Of a stretch of 64,000 nucleotides of DNA, positions 46,871 to 58,200 are shown one piece after another (the stretch's first letter is position 1; each line of letters starts with the position of its first letter). The position numbers were made by a program, and so were the translations under genes. Under the pieces are notes generated by a model, which made no database searches, was not told where the DNA came from, and worked only from the letters and a program-made list of their open reading frames with translations. Origin of the DNA: Piscicola geometra (lineage: Eukaryota > Annelida > Clitellata > Hirudinida > Piscicolidae); the NCBI GenBank assembly GCA_943735955.1, contig OX030960.1, positions 8,730,288 through 8,794,287 on the forward strand. The letters run 5' to 3'.

Positions 46871-48616
46871 CTAGGAGGTGAGCTTGAGCACTTGGTTGAG
46901 AGGGTTGTCGGGCGACTTGGTCCACTCCTTGCGCAGCATCTGCTTCAGCTGCGACAGACGCATGCTGGGATTTTCAGTCTTCAACTGCGGCAGAAGACGC
47001 TCCTCGAAGGCCAGGTATGCTGCCTTCATGCGCTTCTCGGGATGCGCATCCAACTCAGGTGCATCTGAACTGTTGTGTTGAGGAAATATTATAATACATA
47101 TTTGATTTTACAACCTGAGAAAATATAGAAAATATAGATAATATAGAAAATATAGATAATATAGAAAATGTAGAAAATATAGATAATATAGAAAATATAG
47201 AAAATGTAGAAAATGTAGATAATATAGATAATATAGATAATATAGAAAATGTAGATAATATAGAAAATATAGATAATATAGATAATATAGATAATATAGA
47301 AAATGTAGAAAATGTAGAAAATGTAGATAATATAGAAAATATAGAAAATATAGAAAATATAGAAAATATAGATAATATAGATAATATAGATAATATAGAT
47401 AATATAGAAAATGTAGAAAATGTAGATAATATAGATAATATAGATAATATAGATAATATAGATAATATAGAAAATGTAGAAAATATAGATAATATAGAAA
47501 ATGTAGAAAATGTAGATAATATAGATAATATAGATAATATAGATAATATAGATAATATAGAAAATGTAGAAAATATAGATAATATAGAAAATGTAGAAAA
47601 TGTAGAAAATATAGATAATATAGAAAATATAGAAAATGTAGAAAATGTAGATAATATAGATAATATAGATAATATAGAAAATGTAGATAATATAGAAAAT
47701 ATAGATAATATAGATAATATAGATAATATAGAAAATGTAGAAAATGTAGATAATATAGAAAATATAGAAAATATAGAAAATATAGAAAATATAGATAATA
47801 TAGATAATATAGATAATATAGATAATATAGAAAATGTAGAAAATGTAGATAATATAGATAATATAGATAATATAGATAATATAGATAATATAGAAAATGT
47901 AGAAAATATAGATAATATAGAAAATGTAGAAAATGTAGATAATATAGATAATATAGATAATATAGATAATATAGATAATATAGAAAATGTAGAAAATATA
48001 GATAATATAGAAAATGTAGAAAATGTAGAAAATATAGATAATATAGATAATATAGAAAATGTAGAAAATATAGATAATATAGAAAATATAGAAAATGTAG
48101 AAAATATAGATAATATAGAAAATGTAGAAAATGTAGATAATATAGATAATATAGATAATATAGAAAATGTAGAAAGACTTACCTCAAAATGTTAATAGCC
48201 TCATCAACGTCTTGAGCCACACTGCCCTCAAATATTTTCTGGTTCAGATTCTCTTCTATTGGCTTTTCTAATTCTTTTTCCTTTTTCTTTCCAGCCTCTT
48301 CAATGCTTTTCTTATGCACGTCAGACTGGGCTCTGGTTACTTTGAGAAGCTGGTTCTTTGCAGATGACTTGGTGATATTGTTCAGTTCTTCGTCTGCTAA
48401 TTGTTGTAACTCTTTCTTACGTTGTAGCTGCTCCAGCCTTTTTTTCTCTTTGTCATCTTTTCGCTGTAACTTTTTGTTCACCAATTTATCATCATCCTTC
48501 CAATATTCGTCTTCAATTTCTTTTTGCTTTTTTGATTCTTCCTCTTCTTGTTTTGCCACTCTCCTAGCCTTTGTTTCGGCTGCTTTGGAGTTTTCACCCA
48601 CAAATTTTTTAGGCAT
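46871..48616 (-). CDS. CCDC124: CCDC124 homologue (ribosome-associated, Lso2-like)
   Basis: A small, highly charged coiled-coil protein. In other eukaryotes CCDC124/Lso2 binds ribosomes and helps idle subunits recover. Two exons, 48183-48616 and 46871-47069, in agreeing phase, give 210 aa (human protein about 220). It opens with MPKKFVGENSKAAETKARR, the conserved N-terminal ribosome-binding segment, then a Lys/Glu-rich helix with EDEYWKDDDK. The C-terminal domain has HPEKRMKAAYLAFEE and MRLSQLKQMLRKEWTKSPDN, both family hallmarks. The single intron is almost wholly a nonamer minisatellite. Confidence 0.95.
47110..48176. repeat. Nonamer minisatellite with higher-order structure
   Basis: About 118 consecutive 9-bp units drawn from three main variants: GATAATATA, GAAAATATA and GAAAATGTA. 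They fill the CCDC124 intron. The order of variants is not random: a run of four GAAAATATA units with the same flanking order occurs at 47335 and again at 47758, exactly 423 bp (47 units) apart. Confidence 0.97.
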
Positions 48617-48874
48617 TTGATTTTTCTTAGTAAAATAAACGGTAAATAATTGTTCGAGTTTGCTGTTTTGAATCTTCACTTTTAACTAAAACAATTTAAA
48701 GAGCGCTTAATTATAAATAGCGGATATTTTATAATATTCAATCAAGTACAGCCCACGTACTTCTTACAAAATATATTTAAAAAATAGTCTATAAAACGAT
48801 TCTTTTCAAGATTTATTGATTCTAAATCCCATAAACAGAGAAGCACTGAGAAGACGCAAGCATCATGGAGGCAG

Positions 48875-49897
48875 TTACTTTCTGCTCTCATACTTCATCA
48901 GGAAGTCGGTGTGCTCCTGGTAGGGACTCTTCACAAAGACTGTGTCCTTCCACAGGTCCGGAGTCAGGTAAGCATAAGTCTTGGCAATAGCTTCATACGT
49001 CGCCATGGCTGAAGGAGGAAATTTGAAGTAAATTAAACATTTCATAATTTTGAAAAAAGTGAATATTAATCTACTGAAATAAATCTCACCGAAGTTTCCA
49101 AGAGAAGCAGTCTGTCCATTGGCTGAGGTGTAACAATCATCGATACCAGCCATGTGCAGGAGCTTCTTGGGAATGGGCGCACCCACAATGCCGGTTCCTC
49201 TGGGGGCAGGGATCAGCCTCACCTCGACACTGCCACAACTACCTGTCACTTTGCAAGGCACAGTGTGGGGCTTTCCAATCTTGTTTCCCCAGTACCCTCT
49301 CCTCACTGGCACAATGGAGAGCTTGGCAAGGATGATAGCTCCACGGATGGCAGTGGCTACTTCCTTGGAGCACTTGATGCCCAAGCCAACGTGGCCATTG
49401 TGGTCTCCCATTGCAACAAAAGCCTGTGGGTGAAATATAAATGTAAGATGATGCTGAAATTTTCCGAAATTGCAAAATCAGTAACCTTGAATCTGGTTCT
49501 CTGTCCAGCTCTGGTCTGCTTCTGCACAGGCATGATTTTCAACACTTCATCCTTCAGACTGCCCCCCAAGAAAAAGTCGATGATCTCAAACTCCTGAAGG
49601 GCGTGGGTAAAAATATTAATAATATGAAAAATCATAAAAAAGGTTCCATAATTCTTTTTATTAAACCTTGATTGGCAAAGAAAAGAGGTAGATTTCTTCT
49701 ATGGTCTTGATTTTTTGATCCTTTACCAATCTTCCGAGTTTGGTCACTGGAACCCATTCCTTATCTCCATCTTTGCCTCCACGACCTCCTCCACGTCCTC
49801 CTCTACCTCTACCACGACCTCTTCCTCTTCCACGGCCCCTAGCTTTGTCTCCAAACCCTCCCCTGAAACCGCCTCTGGCTGGTGCTGTGTCCGCCAT
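48875..49897 (-). CDS. RPS2: Ribosomal protein uS5 (RPS2)
   Basis: A core protein of the 40S subunit at the mRNA entry site. Exons: 49667-49897, 49486-49593, 49090-49423, 48875-49008; phases agree, 268 aa. The N-terminus is a run of Arg-Gly repeats ([10 protein letters not shown]), as in animal RPS2. Conserved segments include [72 protein letters not shown] and [15 protein letters not shown], and the protein ends with an HTDFL-type tail. It is divergent from MPC1. An acceptor (TATTTTTAG) lies four bases upstream of the ATG, so a 5' UTR intron is likely. Confidence 0.98.
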
Positions 49898-50262
49898 ATC
49901 TCTAAAAATATATTTTAAAAATAAAACTAAATATTGATTGATAAATTATATGATCAAAATATTCGATTTAATAGTCATTGAATTGAGATTTTTTAAGATT
50001 GTAAAAGCACTAACAAGTTGATGACTGGAGCAAAAATGTAAAAAGGAAGAAGAACGGTTAAATATGAAATAGGTCAAAATGAATTATTTATACTTTATAA
50101 ACAGAATAAATTATTTTTGTTGCACTTTTAAAATATTTAATTTATTCAATTAACTTATTAGTTTAAAAAATTTTAAGGACAATCTTTAAAAGGATGTTAA
50201 GTTGAAAGGTTACTTGACTTTCAAAGATTATATGTTTTGCCTTGAAACTAGCCTCTGCTGAA
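49898..50262. promoter_or_regulatory. Bidirectional intergenic region, RPS2 / MPC1, with possible 5' TOP tract
   Basis: 365 bases between divergent start codons. On the minus strand a pyrimidine run (CTTCTTCCTTTTT, complement of about 50041-50053) lies about 150 bases upstream of the RPS2 ATG, beyond the inferred 5' UTR intron. Ribosomal protein mRNAs commonly begin with such a 5' terminal oligopyrimidine tract. The transcription start itself cannot be seen. Confidence 0.4.
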
Positions 50263-51218
50263 ATGTCCGGTCTAACATGGGGCAAATATTTCATGAGGTA
50301 AACGAAATCTATCATTTCTAATTATTTTACTTCAAATTATCTATTTCTTTCCAATCTGTTTACATTTTTACACCTCAAAGTCTGAGGCTTAAACCTTACT
50401 GGTATAAAAATTATATTATTAAAATTATTTCTTCTCAATTTCAAATCAAATGCTGATTTCAATTACTACTTCTCTTCCATCAGCACTGTGAGTATTTTTA
50501 TTTAGATTATCAATTCATAATGATATTCATTGATTATCTTAATAATCAGAATTTTCATTTTTTAAATAAATTTATATATTTTTCAATTTTTTTCAGCATT
50601 TCTGGGGTCCAGGTAAGATACAACAATTTTAAAAATAATTTGTTAACTTCAACATTAAAAAAAAGTATTTTAACTCTTCTCTTTTTTTCTTTACTTATTT
50701 CTTGCATTATCACAGTGGCTAACTGGGGTATTCCTATTGCTGCCATTATGGACTCACAACTTAATCCTGAAAAAATCAGTGGGAAGATGACCTCTGGTGA
50801 TTTTTATTGTTCATATTATGAATATTCATATTATTAATTATGTTTACATAATTGTTAATCTAATAAGTTATTTCAATTCCATTCAATAAAATCTCAAACT
50901 TAAATTCACTAAAGCACATCTATCTACCACCACAGCATTATGTGTCTACTCAATTCTTTTCATGAGGTTCGCTTGGAAGGTACAGCCACGCAACATGCTC
51001 CTCTTTGCCTGCCACTTTACCAACGAAGGCACACAACTCTACCAAATGAGCCGCTTCATCGACTTCTAGTCAGTTTGCCTTCCCTTCCTTCAATCATTCA
51101 TATGTGATAATAATTTTTACGTTTTTATGGAGGATATTTGACAAATTTGAAGCTCCATTTTATACATGCTCGTCTTTGGTCAACACTAACCTCTTATAAT
51201 CTCTTCAATTGCTACACT

Positions 51219-51277
<59 letters not shown>

Positions 51278-51425
51278 GTTAACTACAACGTAGAATCATC
51301 ATAATCATCCTCTTCATCACCATCATCATCATCATCACAGTTACATCAAGGATGATCAACAGCGAGAAGAGATCAAAGACTATTACAAGGAGAAGGCACT
51401 CAAGAAGATTGCAGCCGCTAACTAG
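50263..51425 (+). CDS. MPC1: Mitochondrial pyruvate carrier subunit 1 (MPC1)
   Basis: Half of the MPC1/MPC2 heterodimer that imports pyruvate across the inner mitochondrial membrane. Exons: 50263-50297, 50484-50487, 50597-50612, 50716-50796, 50936-51068, 51341-51425. The total is 354 nt in agreeing phase, 117 aa (family about 110). The spliced reading gives [20 protein letters not shown], the family signature, then SPEKISG-like [33 protein letters not shown] and [14 protein letters not shown]. The first three junctions use a 4-nt and a 16-nt exon; without them the conserved M-S-T-H-F-W-G-P segment cannot be formed. The C-terminal exon adds a Lys/Glu-rich tail that is longer than usual. A pure (AGT)n tract follows the stop. 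Confidence 0.95.
51219..51276. repeat. (CAT)n microsatellite in the last MPC1 intron
   Basis: About 19 pure CAT/ATC units, followed by degenerate CAT repeats up to the acceptor of the exon at 51341. Confidence 0.95.
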
Positions 51426-51427
51426 AT

Positions 51428-51429
<2 letters not shown>

Positions 51430-51491
<62 letters not shown>

Positions 51492-51492
51492 C

Positions 51493-51541
<49 letters not shown>
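51430..51541. repeat. (AGT)n microsatellite in the MPC1 3' UTR
   Basis: About 37 AGT/TAG units, with one AGC variant, starting within ten bases of the MPC1 stop codon. The tract is therefore likely transcribed in the 3' UTR, where the TAG frame guarantees termination. Confidence 0.95.
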
Positions 51542-51542
<1 letters not shown>

Positions 51543-52131
51543 AGGTTTTAAAGGAGGTTCTTGTAATTAGGCGAAGAGTCAATGATTTTAAAATATACTC
51601 ATTTTATATTTGATAAGTAATAATTTTATAATTAATTTATTGATATTTGTTGAGATTAACTTTTGATCGTTTAATCCTTCAATAATGCATGCTGCGGTCA
51701 AGTAATTTGATTACGTTCACGTGAAATGATTCTAAAAAATAAGACGTTCTTGAGAAAACTTATTCAAATCATTAGTGATTCTTTTAAATTGAGTTATGTC
51801 CGAAGAATTTTAAATTTAATTTTTCCTATTTCTTTTTTAAAACAATTTTATCAACATTTCCACCTTTCTAGGCTGTTTTGATATTTACTTATTATAACAA
51901 ACCTTTGTTGAATATATAAATTGAAAAACAGAACAGAAATATTAAATGAAAAATTATCATGTATATAAATGCAATAAATCAAATAAAAAATATTCTCGTT
52001 TTTGAACTCTTGAAGCATCAAACAGAATATAATTCATGCTAAAAATTATGTCTTCACGTCGTGTCGCAAAGTAGAACAAGTCTTTAAGTAGTCAAACTCC
52101 TATGCACCCTTGGAGGCAGTAAACACAGCTC

Positions 52132-53214
52132 TTATGTGACGAGTGTGCCCACGATGAGCACCTCCCTGACCACATCCTGCACTCCCGCCTCCTCGTCCTT
52201 CTCGTAGCCGGGCATGAAAAACATCTTGCCAGTCCTCGGGTCCTTCCTGAGGCCCTCATTCGTCGACGAGAGGATCTTCCTGCCTGCCGACTCAAAGACG
52301 TACGCAGCTGCCTCGATGCCCAGCGGGTCAGTGTCGAGGAAGCGCCACTTGAGGAAGAGGATGTAGAGGACCGTGTAGAAGGTCATGAAGGGGATGAAGA
52401 TGTAGATGCCGTAGCGCGAGATGAAGACGTCTGCCTTGCTGATGTCGACCGCCTTGTGCGCCAGCTTCGTCTGCTTCGATTCGAACTTGGCGGCCTTTTT
52501 GTTTTCACTGAAGATCCAGCGGAAGAAGCGGGAAATGAATGAATCTTTCAGGAATCGCTTGCTTCGCGTCTTGTGGAGTGAGCGTTCGTTGTTGGATGAT
52601 GGAAGAGATAAGATCTTCAGAAGAGTCTCGTCGTCTTCTTGCCGCTTCTTAATGTGGCGTCGAAGCGACACTGGCTTAAAACGGCTTGGTCTCATCTTCG
52701 AGTGGAATTGACCTTTTCCTTTAAACTCGAAGCTTCGAAATAAAGTGGCGTGGTTTTTCTTCTGAGGTTTTTGTACATTATTAAAACTTAGTTCTTTCTT
52801 TTTGCCTTTGATATCTACTTTATTATCATTTCTAGCAACAGGATATTTTGCATTTTCGCCGTCCAAATTACTTTTTATTAAGCTCCGTTTCCGTAATTGT
52901 CTCCTCAAGTGCATCCTCAATGGCCTATAAAGCTCTCCAAAGTTTGCCATGGAATTTTCTATAGATCGATAAAATCTTCCAATAACTTTTTGTGCATGTT
53001 TTTTAAGATTTTTATCGAGCAAAAGAGTGGTTGAGGGATTCTTATTTGACGGATTAATTTTTAGTTTTTTTAATTTCTGCATTTTTTCATTTCGAAATAG
53101 TGACTTCTCCATGACAAGCTCACGGACATTCTTGTGTGATGTCTTTTTTAGTTTCTCAGACGCTGTGCCATTAAAAGCGAAAATGAAAAATATGCAAAAA
53201 GCCGTTAGTCTCAC
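52132..53214 (-). CDS. Intronless orphan membrane protein (360 aa)
   Basis: Unrecognised. It opens with a typical signal peptide (MRLTAFCIFFIFAFNGTAS). About 230 residues very rich in Lys and Arg follow, with several dibasic sites and no Cys, then one hydrophobic segment (YGIYIFIPFMTFYTVLYILF, residues about 268-287). The C-terminal 70 residues contain RKDPRTGKMFFMPGYEKDEE. The segment before and through the helix (KADVFISRYGIYIFIPF) faintly recalls the M4 helix of Cys-loop receptors, but the long tail after it does not fit, so I do not assign it. Intronless structure among intron-rich neighbours suggests a retrocopy or a young gene. The high basic content could also be a secreted, processed precursor with a membrane anchor. 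Confidence 0.65.
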   Translation of the reverse strand: MRLTAFCIFFIFAFNGTASEKLKKTSHKNVRELVMEKSLFRNEKMQKLKKLKINPSNKNPSTTLLLDKNLKKHAQKVIGRFYRSIENSMANFGELYRPLRMHLRRQLRKRSLIKSNLDGENAKYPVARNDNKVDIKGKKKELSFNNVQKPQKKNHATLFRSFEFKGKGQFHSKMRPSRFKPVSLRRHIKKRQEDDETLLKILSLPSSNNERSLHKTRSKRFLKDSFISRFFRWIFSENKKAAKFESKQTKLAHKAVDISKADVFISRYGIYIFIPFMTFYTVLYILFLKWRFLDTDPLGIEAAAYVFESAGRKILSSTNEGLRKDPRTGKMFFMPGYEKDEEAGVQDVVREVLIVGTLVT

Positions 53215-55204
53215 ACTTTGGAAGAAGATACGCCTCCTTGAAAATCATTGAGAATGTTGTATTGTAAAGTTATTGAAAAGTATAATGATATACTGTGCTA
53301 TAAACGAATTATTTAAAAATAAGAATATAATCAAATTAATTAGATTTAATAAGCAGTAATGTAGAGATAAAGGCTTTGCGCTATTTTTTGGACTCGGATA
53401 TTAATAATACATCTTTTGTGATGCTGTTTTATCACGAATGCGAGTCTAATCAATATGAGTCTCTTTGTGCGGGTTCTAGACATTCATGAATGAATTATGA
53501 ATTCAGATTGCAAATAATTCATTTATAATGGACCGGTAGGGCTGAATAGAAGAAGATTGAATGGAATAGGGTCTTAATAGAATGATGCAAAAACCCGATA
53601 GAAAAAAATAGATAAGATCTAGGACAAAGGCCATTGATAATCCATGTGATTTTTTATTGACGAAAAAAATGTAAGTAAGACTTTATCCGCAGCTCGAATA
53701 CATCATCTCTAATAACATCAAGACCGTCGAAAAAACAGTTTTATAAGTTATCACGAGTTTTATATTCATTTATATATAAAAATTTTTAAATATTACTTAT
53801 GATCTTACATTTGATTCCCTTGCTTTGAAGCTTGAGGGCTCAAGTCATCTATCATTCCTCAATATACAATTTTTCCTATTTAAATTAATCTATTTTTACA
53901 TACTTAGAAAAAAATTACAATGAAACTAGCTGATTCTTTATTACAAGTTTATTTTATCATTAAAGTTTAATGATTAAACCAAGTAAATTAATTTATCAAT
54001 CAATAACTGAAAAGCAATCACTTGGCAACCAAAGCTAAAAAATAAATTTTAAAAATTTTAACATTATTTTATTAAAAAATACTAACAGAAGAAGAATGAA
54101 ATGCTAATATGGAAATTTTTAGAATCAATAAATTATAGCTTTTTTCAAAAATATAGTTTTATTCAAAGAATATAAATATTAAATACAAGGAAATAAGTTA
54201 AGTTTATTCTGCTCAAGGTTTTGGTTATGTGAATTTATCTATTTAGTCATTTTCACACAGTGACATGGATGCAATAAAAAATACATTTACCAATTTTTTT
54301 AGTTATAATTAATAAATAAAATTCAGTTAATATGAAAAAACGTTGAAACACTTTCAAAATTAATTTTTTATGCAAATATAAATGATTTTAATGCGTTAGT
54401 GAGAATAAAAGCTGAACATGCTGACTCGAAGGTCGGATTTTCTGCCGGAATGCACTTTACCTCGGCAAGTGAAGAGTGAAACGAGCTTTGAGTCCGAAAA
54501 CTCCACACTACCACGCAGCCACGAACAGTATTCAGCGAGTCGACCTTCGGAGGTTTACTCTAGTGTCACGAGTGATTTTAGACAGCCACTGACAACGAAA
54601 CTGTAGCATTTTTCATGCGAAAGCAAATGATGAAATATACCATTGAAACAAACTATCATTGATACAATATATCAATGATACACACATGCAAGCCCTTGAA
54701 TTACTGTAAATTACAAGTAGGAATTCTCCTGAGACACCATCGAATGATGCCCACATGGGACAGATCCTCCTTAGTCTAATTGAGCGAGGGCGATGGTGTA
54801 ATCTAGCGATGGAATTGATGGCTTTAGGAATCGATAAGCAAGAAATGACTAAGCAATAAATATTAATTCTCATTGCAAAACTTATGCGTCTCAGTCATAA
54901 AAACAGACGCTGTTTTTTTTTGCCTAATAGGCTAATAAATTGTGTGTACAAAGTTATTGAAAATGTTATTAAACCATTTTTTTTATTTAATTTACAAAAA
55001 GTAGCAGTGACTTCTTTATAGATTCTAGGAATCTAATCCATCGGCTCTGAATATTCATTGTTTGTACGTCTTTAAAATACAAAAATAATTTGCGAAAAAA
55101 AACTTTTGAAAAAGGCATTTAATTAGCCCTTTAAATAAATTGGTTTTCGCTTCATACACTGGAAACAAGTAGTTTCTAATCGCATTTAAACCTTATTTGT
55201 GTTT
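53215..55204. other. AT-rich intergenic region with a possible short coding exon
   Basis: Mostly AT-rich and featureless. At 54418-54606 (+) a 62-codon frame stands out by higher GC and a varied Ser/Arg/Glu-rich composition (for example SETSFESENSTLPRSHEQYS) ending with a stop. It has an acceptor-like AAAAG just before it. It could be the last exon of a + strand gene or a small gene of its own; nothing connects it to a partner exon. Confidence 0.3.
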
Positions 55205-58200
55205 TTAAGAAACATTCACAAAGGAGATTGGAGCCTCCAGCTTCACCATTGGTTCGTAACCACCAGCATCCCTACCAGCATCACCACCAACATCACTACT
55301 ACCATGAACATTATCTCTACCAAAGTAATCATCAACTTCTTTTCTGATCGCACCATCATTTTCTTCTTCGACATCACTTCTCCTATCACCGCAACCTCCA
55401 ACCTCCCCACAACCACCATGACAACCACCATGACAACCGCCATCGCTTCCCTCAGTAGCTTCATCATTATTAACACAACCACTTCTACCATCACCAACCC
55501 CACCACCACCACCACCACCACCACCACCACCACCACCACCACCACCACCACCAAAACCACCTAAACTACCACCACCACCACCATCATCTCTTCCCGCGTT
55601 ATTAGCAACACTCAACTCGAGCAGTAGGCAGCGGCCCTTGTCCGATTGTCGTCGATTACTTTCGCCTGCTGGACAGGTGACCAGGGTGGCGAGGTTTGTG
55701 GCGGGAACTGACGACTTTCGTCTGCTGAACCTCTGTTGAGACTTCGCGTGGAATTTTCGTTTTACCAAGTTTAGGACCTGTGGTTTGTGGTAATGGGGGT
55801 TGAGGTTGTGAAAGGGGTTTTTTTGGTGAAGTTGTGGTGATGTGATGTGTAGATGCGATATGCGATGGTGAGATGATGAAGTGTGGTAGTGTGGTGAAGG
55901 GTGATTGAATCTTACATTATTTTTACTGTAACTCTATTTGCAAAACAGTTAGAAGTAGTAAACAAGTTTTTGTAAAATGGTTTCAGTGTAGTTGGAATGT
56001 AGAATGAAAAAAAATGTTTCGGGACGAGCGGGTTAGATGACGGCAGCAAGGGCTTTCACAATTGAAATTCTAATGATCTTCACATGGACGTGCGTCACGC
56101 ATGGAAATGAAGCTGCCTAAACGGACAAATTTCACGGATCGAGGAATGTGTTAGGGAATGCAAAAGATTGATTGGTGGAATGAATGGATGATTAGATGAG
56201 GAACAAGAACATCACCATCTTTCTTTTGTTAACCCTTTTAAACAATTTTTTAACTAATTTGTTATAATTAATATTTATATATTATGAATATAAGAATCTA
56301 TCCATTCATCCATTCATTCATTCATTTCTTCATCCATTTATGCATCCGGGCATCTTCCAGGCAGCTTCCATATAATTGCTCTGGGGTTTTCAACCATACA
56401 TATTTTCATCTCTTTTAAATTGCCACTCAAACAGTCGTTTAAATGCATAATCATTATTCCAGTTTCCGTGGCAAGGCCACAATGCCTGAGTGGGAAACCG
56501 GATACAAACCTGCTTTTAAAGCATAAATAAATATGAAACTGACAAAAGATTTGGAACAACTATTCATTTATACCTCATTTCTAATGACAAAATCCCCCCC
56601 CCTTAAAAATGCAATGCAAATCATTTTTTGTAGAGATTTTAATAAAATAAACTTTTAACGACACTTTTTTTTAAATTTAGAATAGAATTTTTGCGGATAA
56701 TTTGTTTGAATGTGTAATAGAAAAGTTGTTGAAAAGGTTTAACCTCGTTGTTGAAGAAACAGAACACCAATGCTAGGAAGCAGCCCTGTCAATTGTTCGT
56801 GGATTGTAAAAGTTGATTTGAAAGAACTTCTCAAAAGACATTTCAAAATGTTTCAAAATATTTGTTTCATCTATTTGTTTACTTTATATGAAATGTATTT
56901 CAGTGAAGAGGGTTCTCAAATAGATCGTAAGCTTTTGAATGAGTTTTGATGTATTTAAGATCAACGAAGATTATGCTAGGCTAAGAAGATGATGGAAAGT
57001 TAAATAACGTTAAAAATGAGCCAGAATTATACTAAAAGACTTTTAGGCGACTAAAAAACAATAGATACAATTAAACTTCTACACAACAATATGATCATAA
57101 CCACCACAACTACAACACGCAAGCACAACCAACTAAACACAACCCAAGAGGTCACATCTCCCCATCTGTAATACACCCACCACATCCACTACAACCACAA
57201 CACCATCACAGTCACTACAACCACATCAAGACATCTATATCAAAACCACCAGACCACCACATCCACATCAACACAGCCACCTCAACCACAGTCTACCACC
57301 ACCACCATCACTACCACAAACCTGCAGCGAAGTGACCAGAGCAAGCGCTACGTCGTACGAAAGCTGCAAGATGCGGTTGTGGTTGGGCTTGTGTGGGAAG
57401 AGGATGAACTGGATGCCCAAGAGGGGAACCAGAATAACTGTCGCCTTCAAAGCTTTTCTGTTGGAGAGTTGATGCAAGTTGTTGCAAGTTGTTGAGGATT
57501 GGTGAAGATTTTTGTGTTTGATTTTGTTTTTGTTGTTGTTGTTGAAATTATTTTTTTCCGTTGTGTGTTACTGTGTGTAATGTATGTAGTAGTATTAGTA
57601 GTATAATTTGTAGTAGTAGTATTTTTATTAGGAGTAGTGATAGTAGTATTATTTGTAGTAGTAGTATTTGTGTTAGGAGTAGTATTAGTAATAGTCGTTG
57701 AAAAATGAGAAAAGGATTAAGAAAAAATGAGACTGGAGGTTTTGGGAATGATGGATTTTGCAAAACTTTTACTTTTTAAAACTTTTTTCGGGCCACTAAT
57801 CATTGTTTAAAACTGTTCTAGTGTCTTTCAAAAAATTTCTTTTTTCTAATTTGTCAAGATGAAATATGAATTTACAAAGACGAAAGTTTTAATTATTAAA
57901 ACTAAAAAACCCTTCTGTTTATAGAATCAAAAACAAACACCTGTGTTCGTTAAGTTACTTTTTGACGTGAAAACATGTTATTTAAAGCAATTTAAAATAA
58001 ATTGACTTGAAAACAAAGCAATCAAAGTTTTAAAAGCAATCAAAACAAACCAAAATTTCAAGAGAAAACAAAAAACAGAATCCTTGAACTATCGTCATAT
58101 AACATTTATTTTTATCGAGTAACAAAACTTATCTGCTCAGAGCATGCTAAATAAAGTAAACAGAGCATGCGCGGTAAATCCTAATAAAACGTTTACAAAA

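Noticed and set aside
56338..56559. Minus-strand frame containing [17 protein letters not shown] as a candidate TM7 exon of the receptor
   Set aside because: It does not fit TM7; the 42-nt exon at 56744-56785 ([14 protein letters not shown]) fits in sequence and phase. It may be a repeat fragment.
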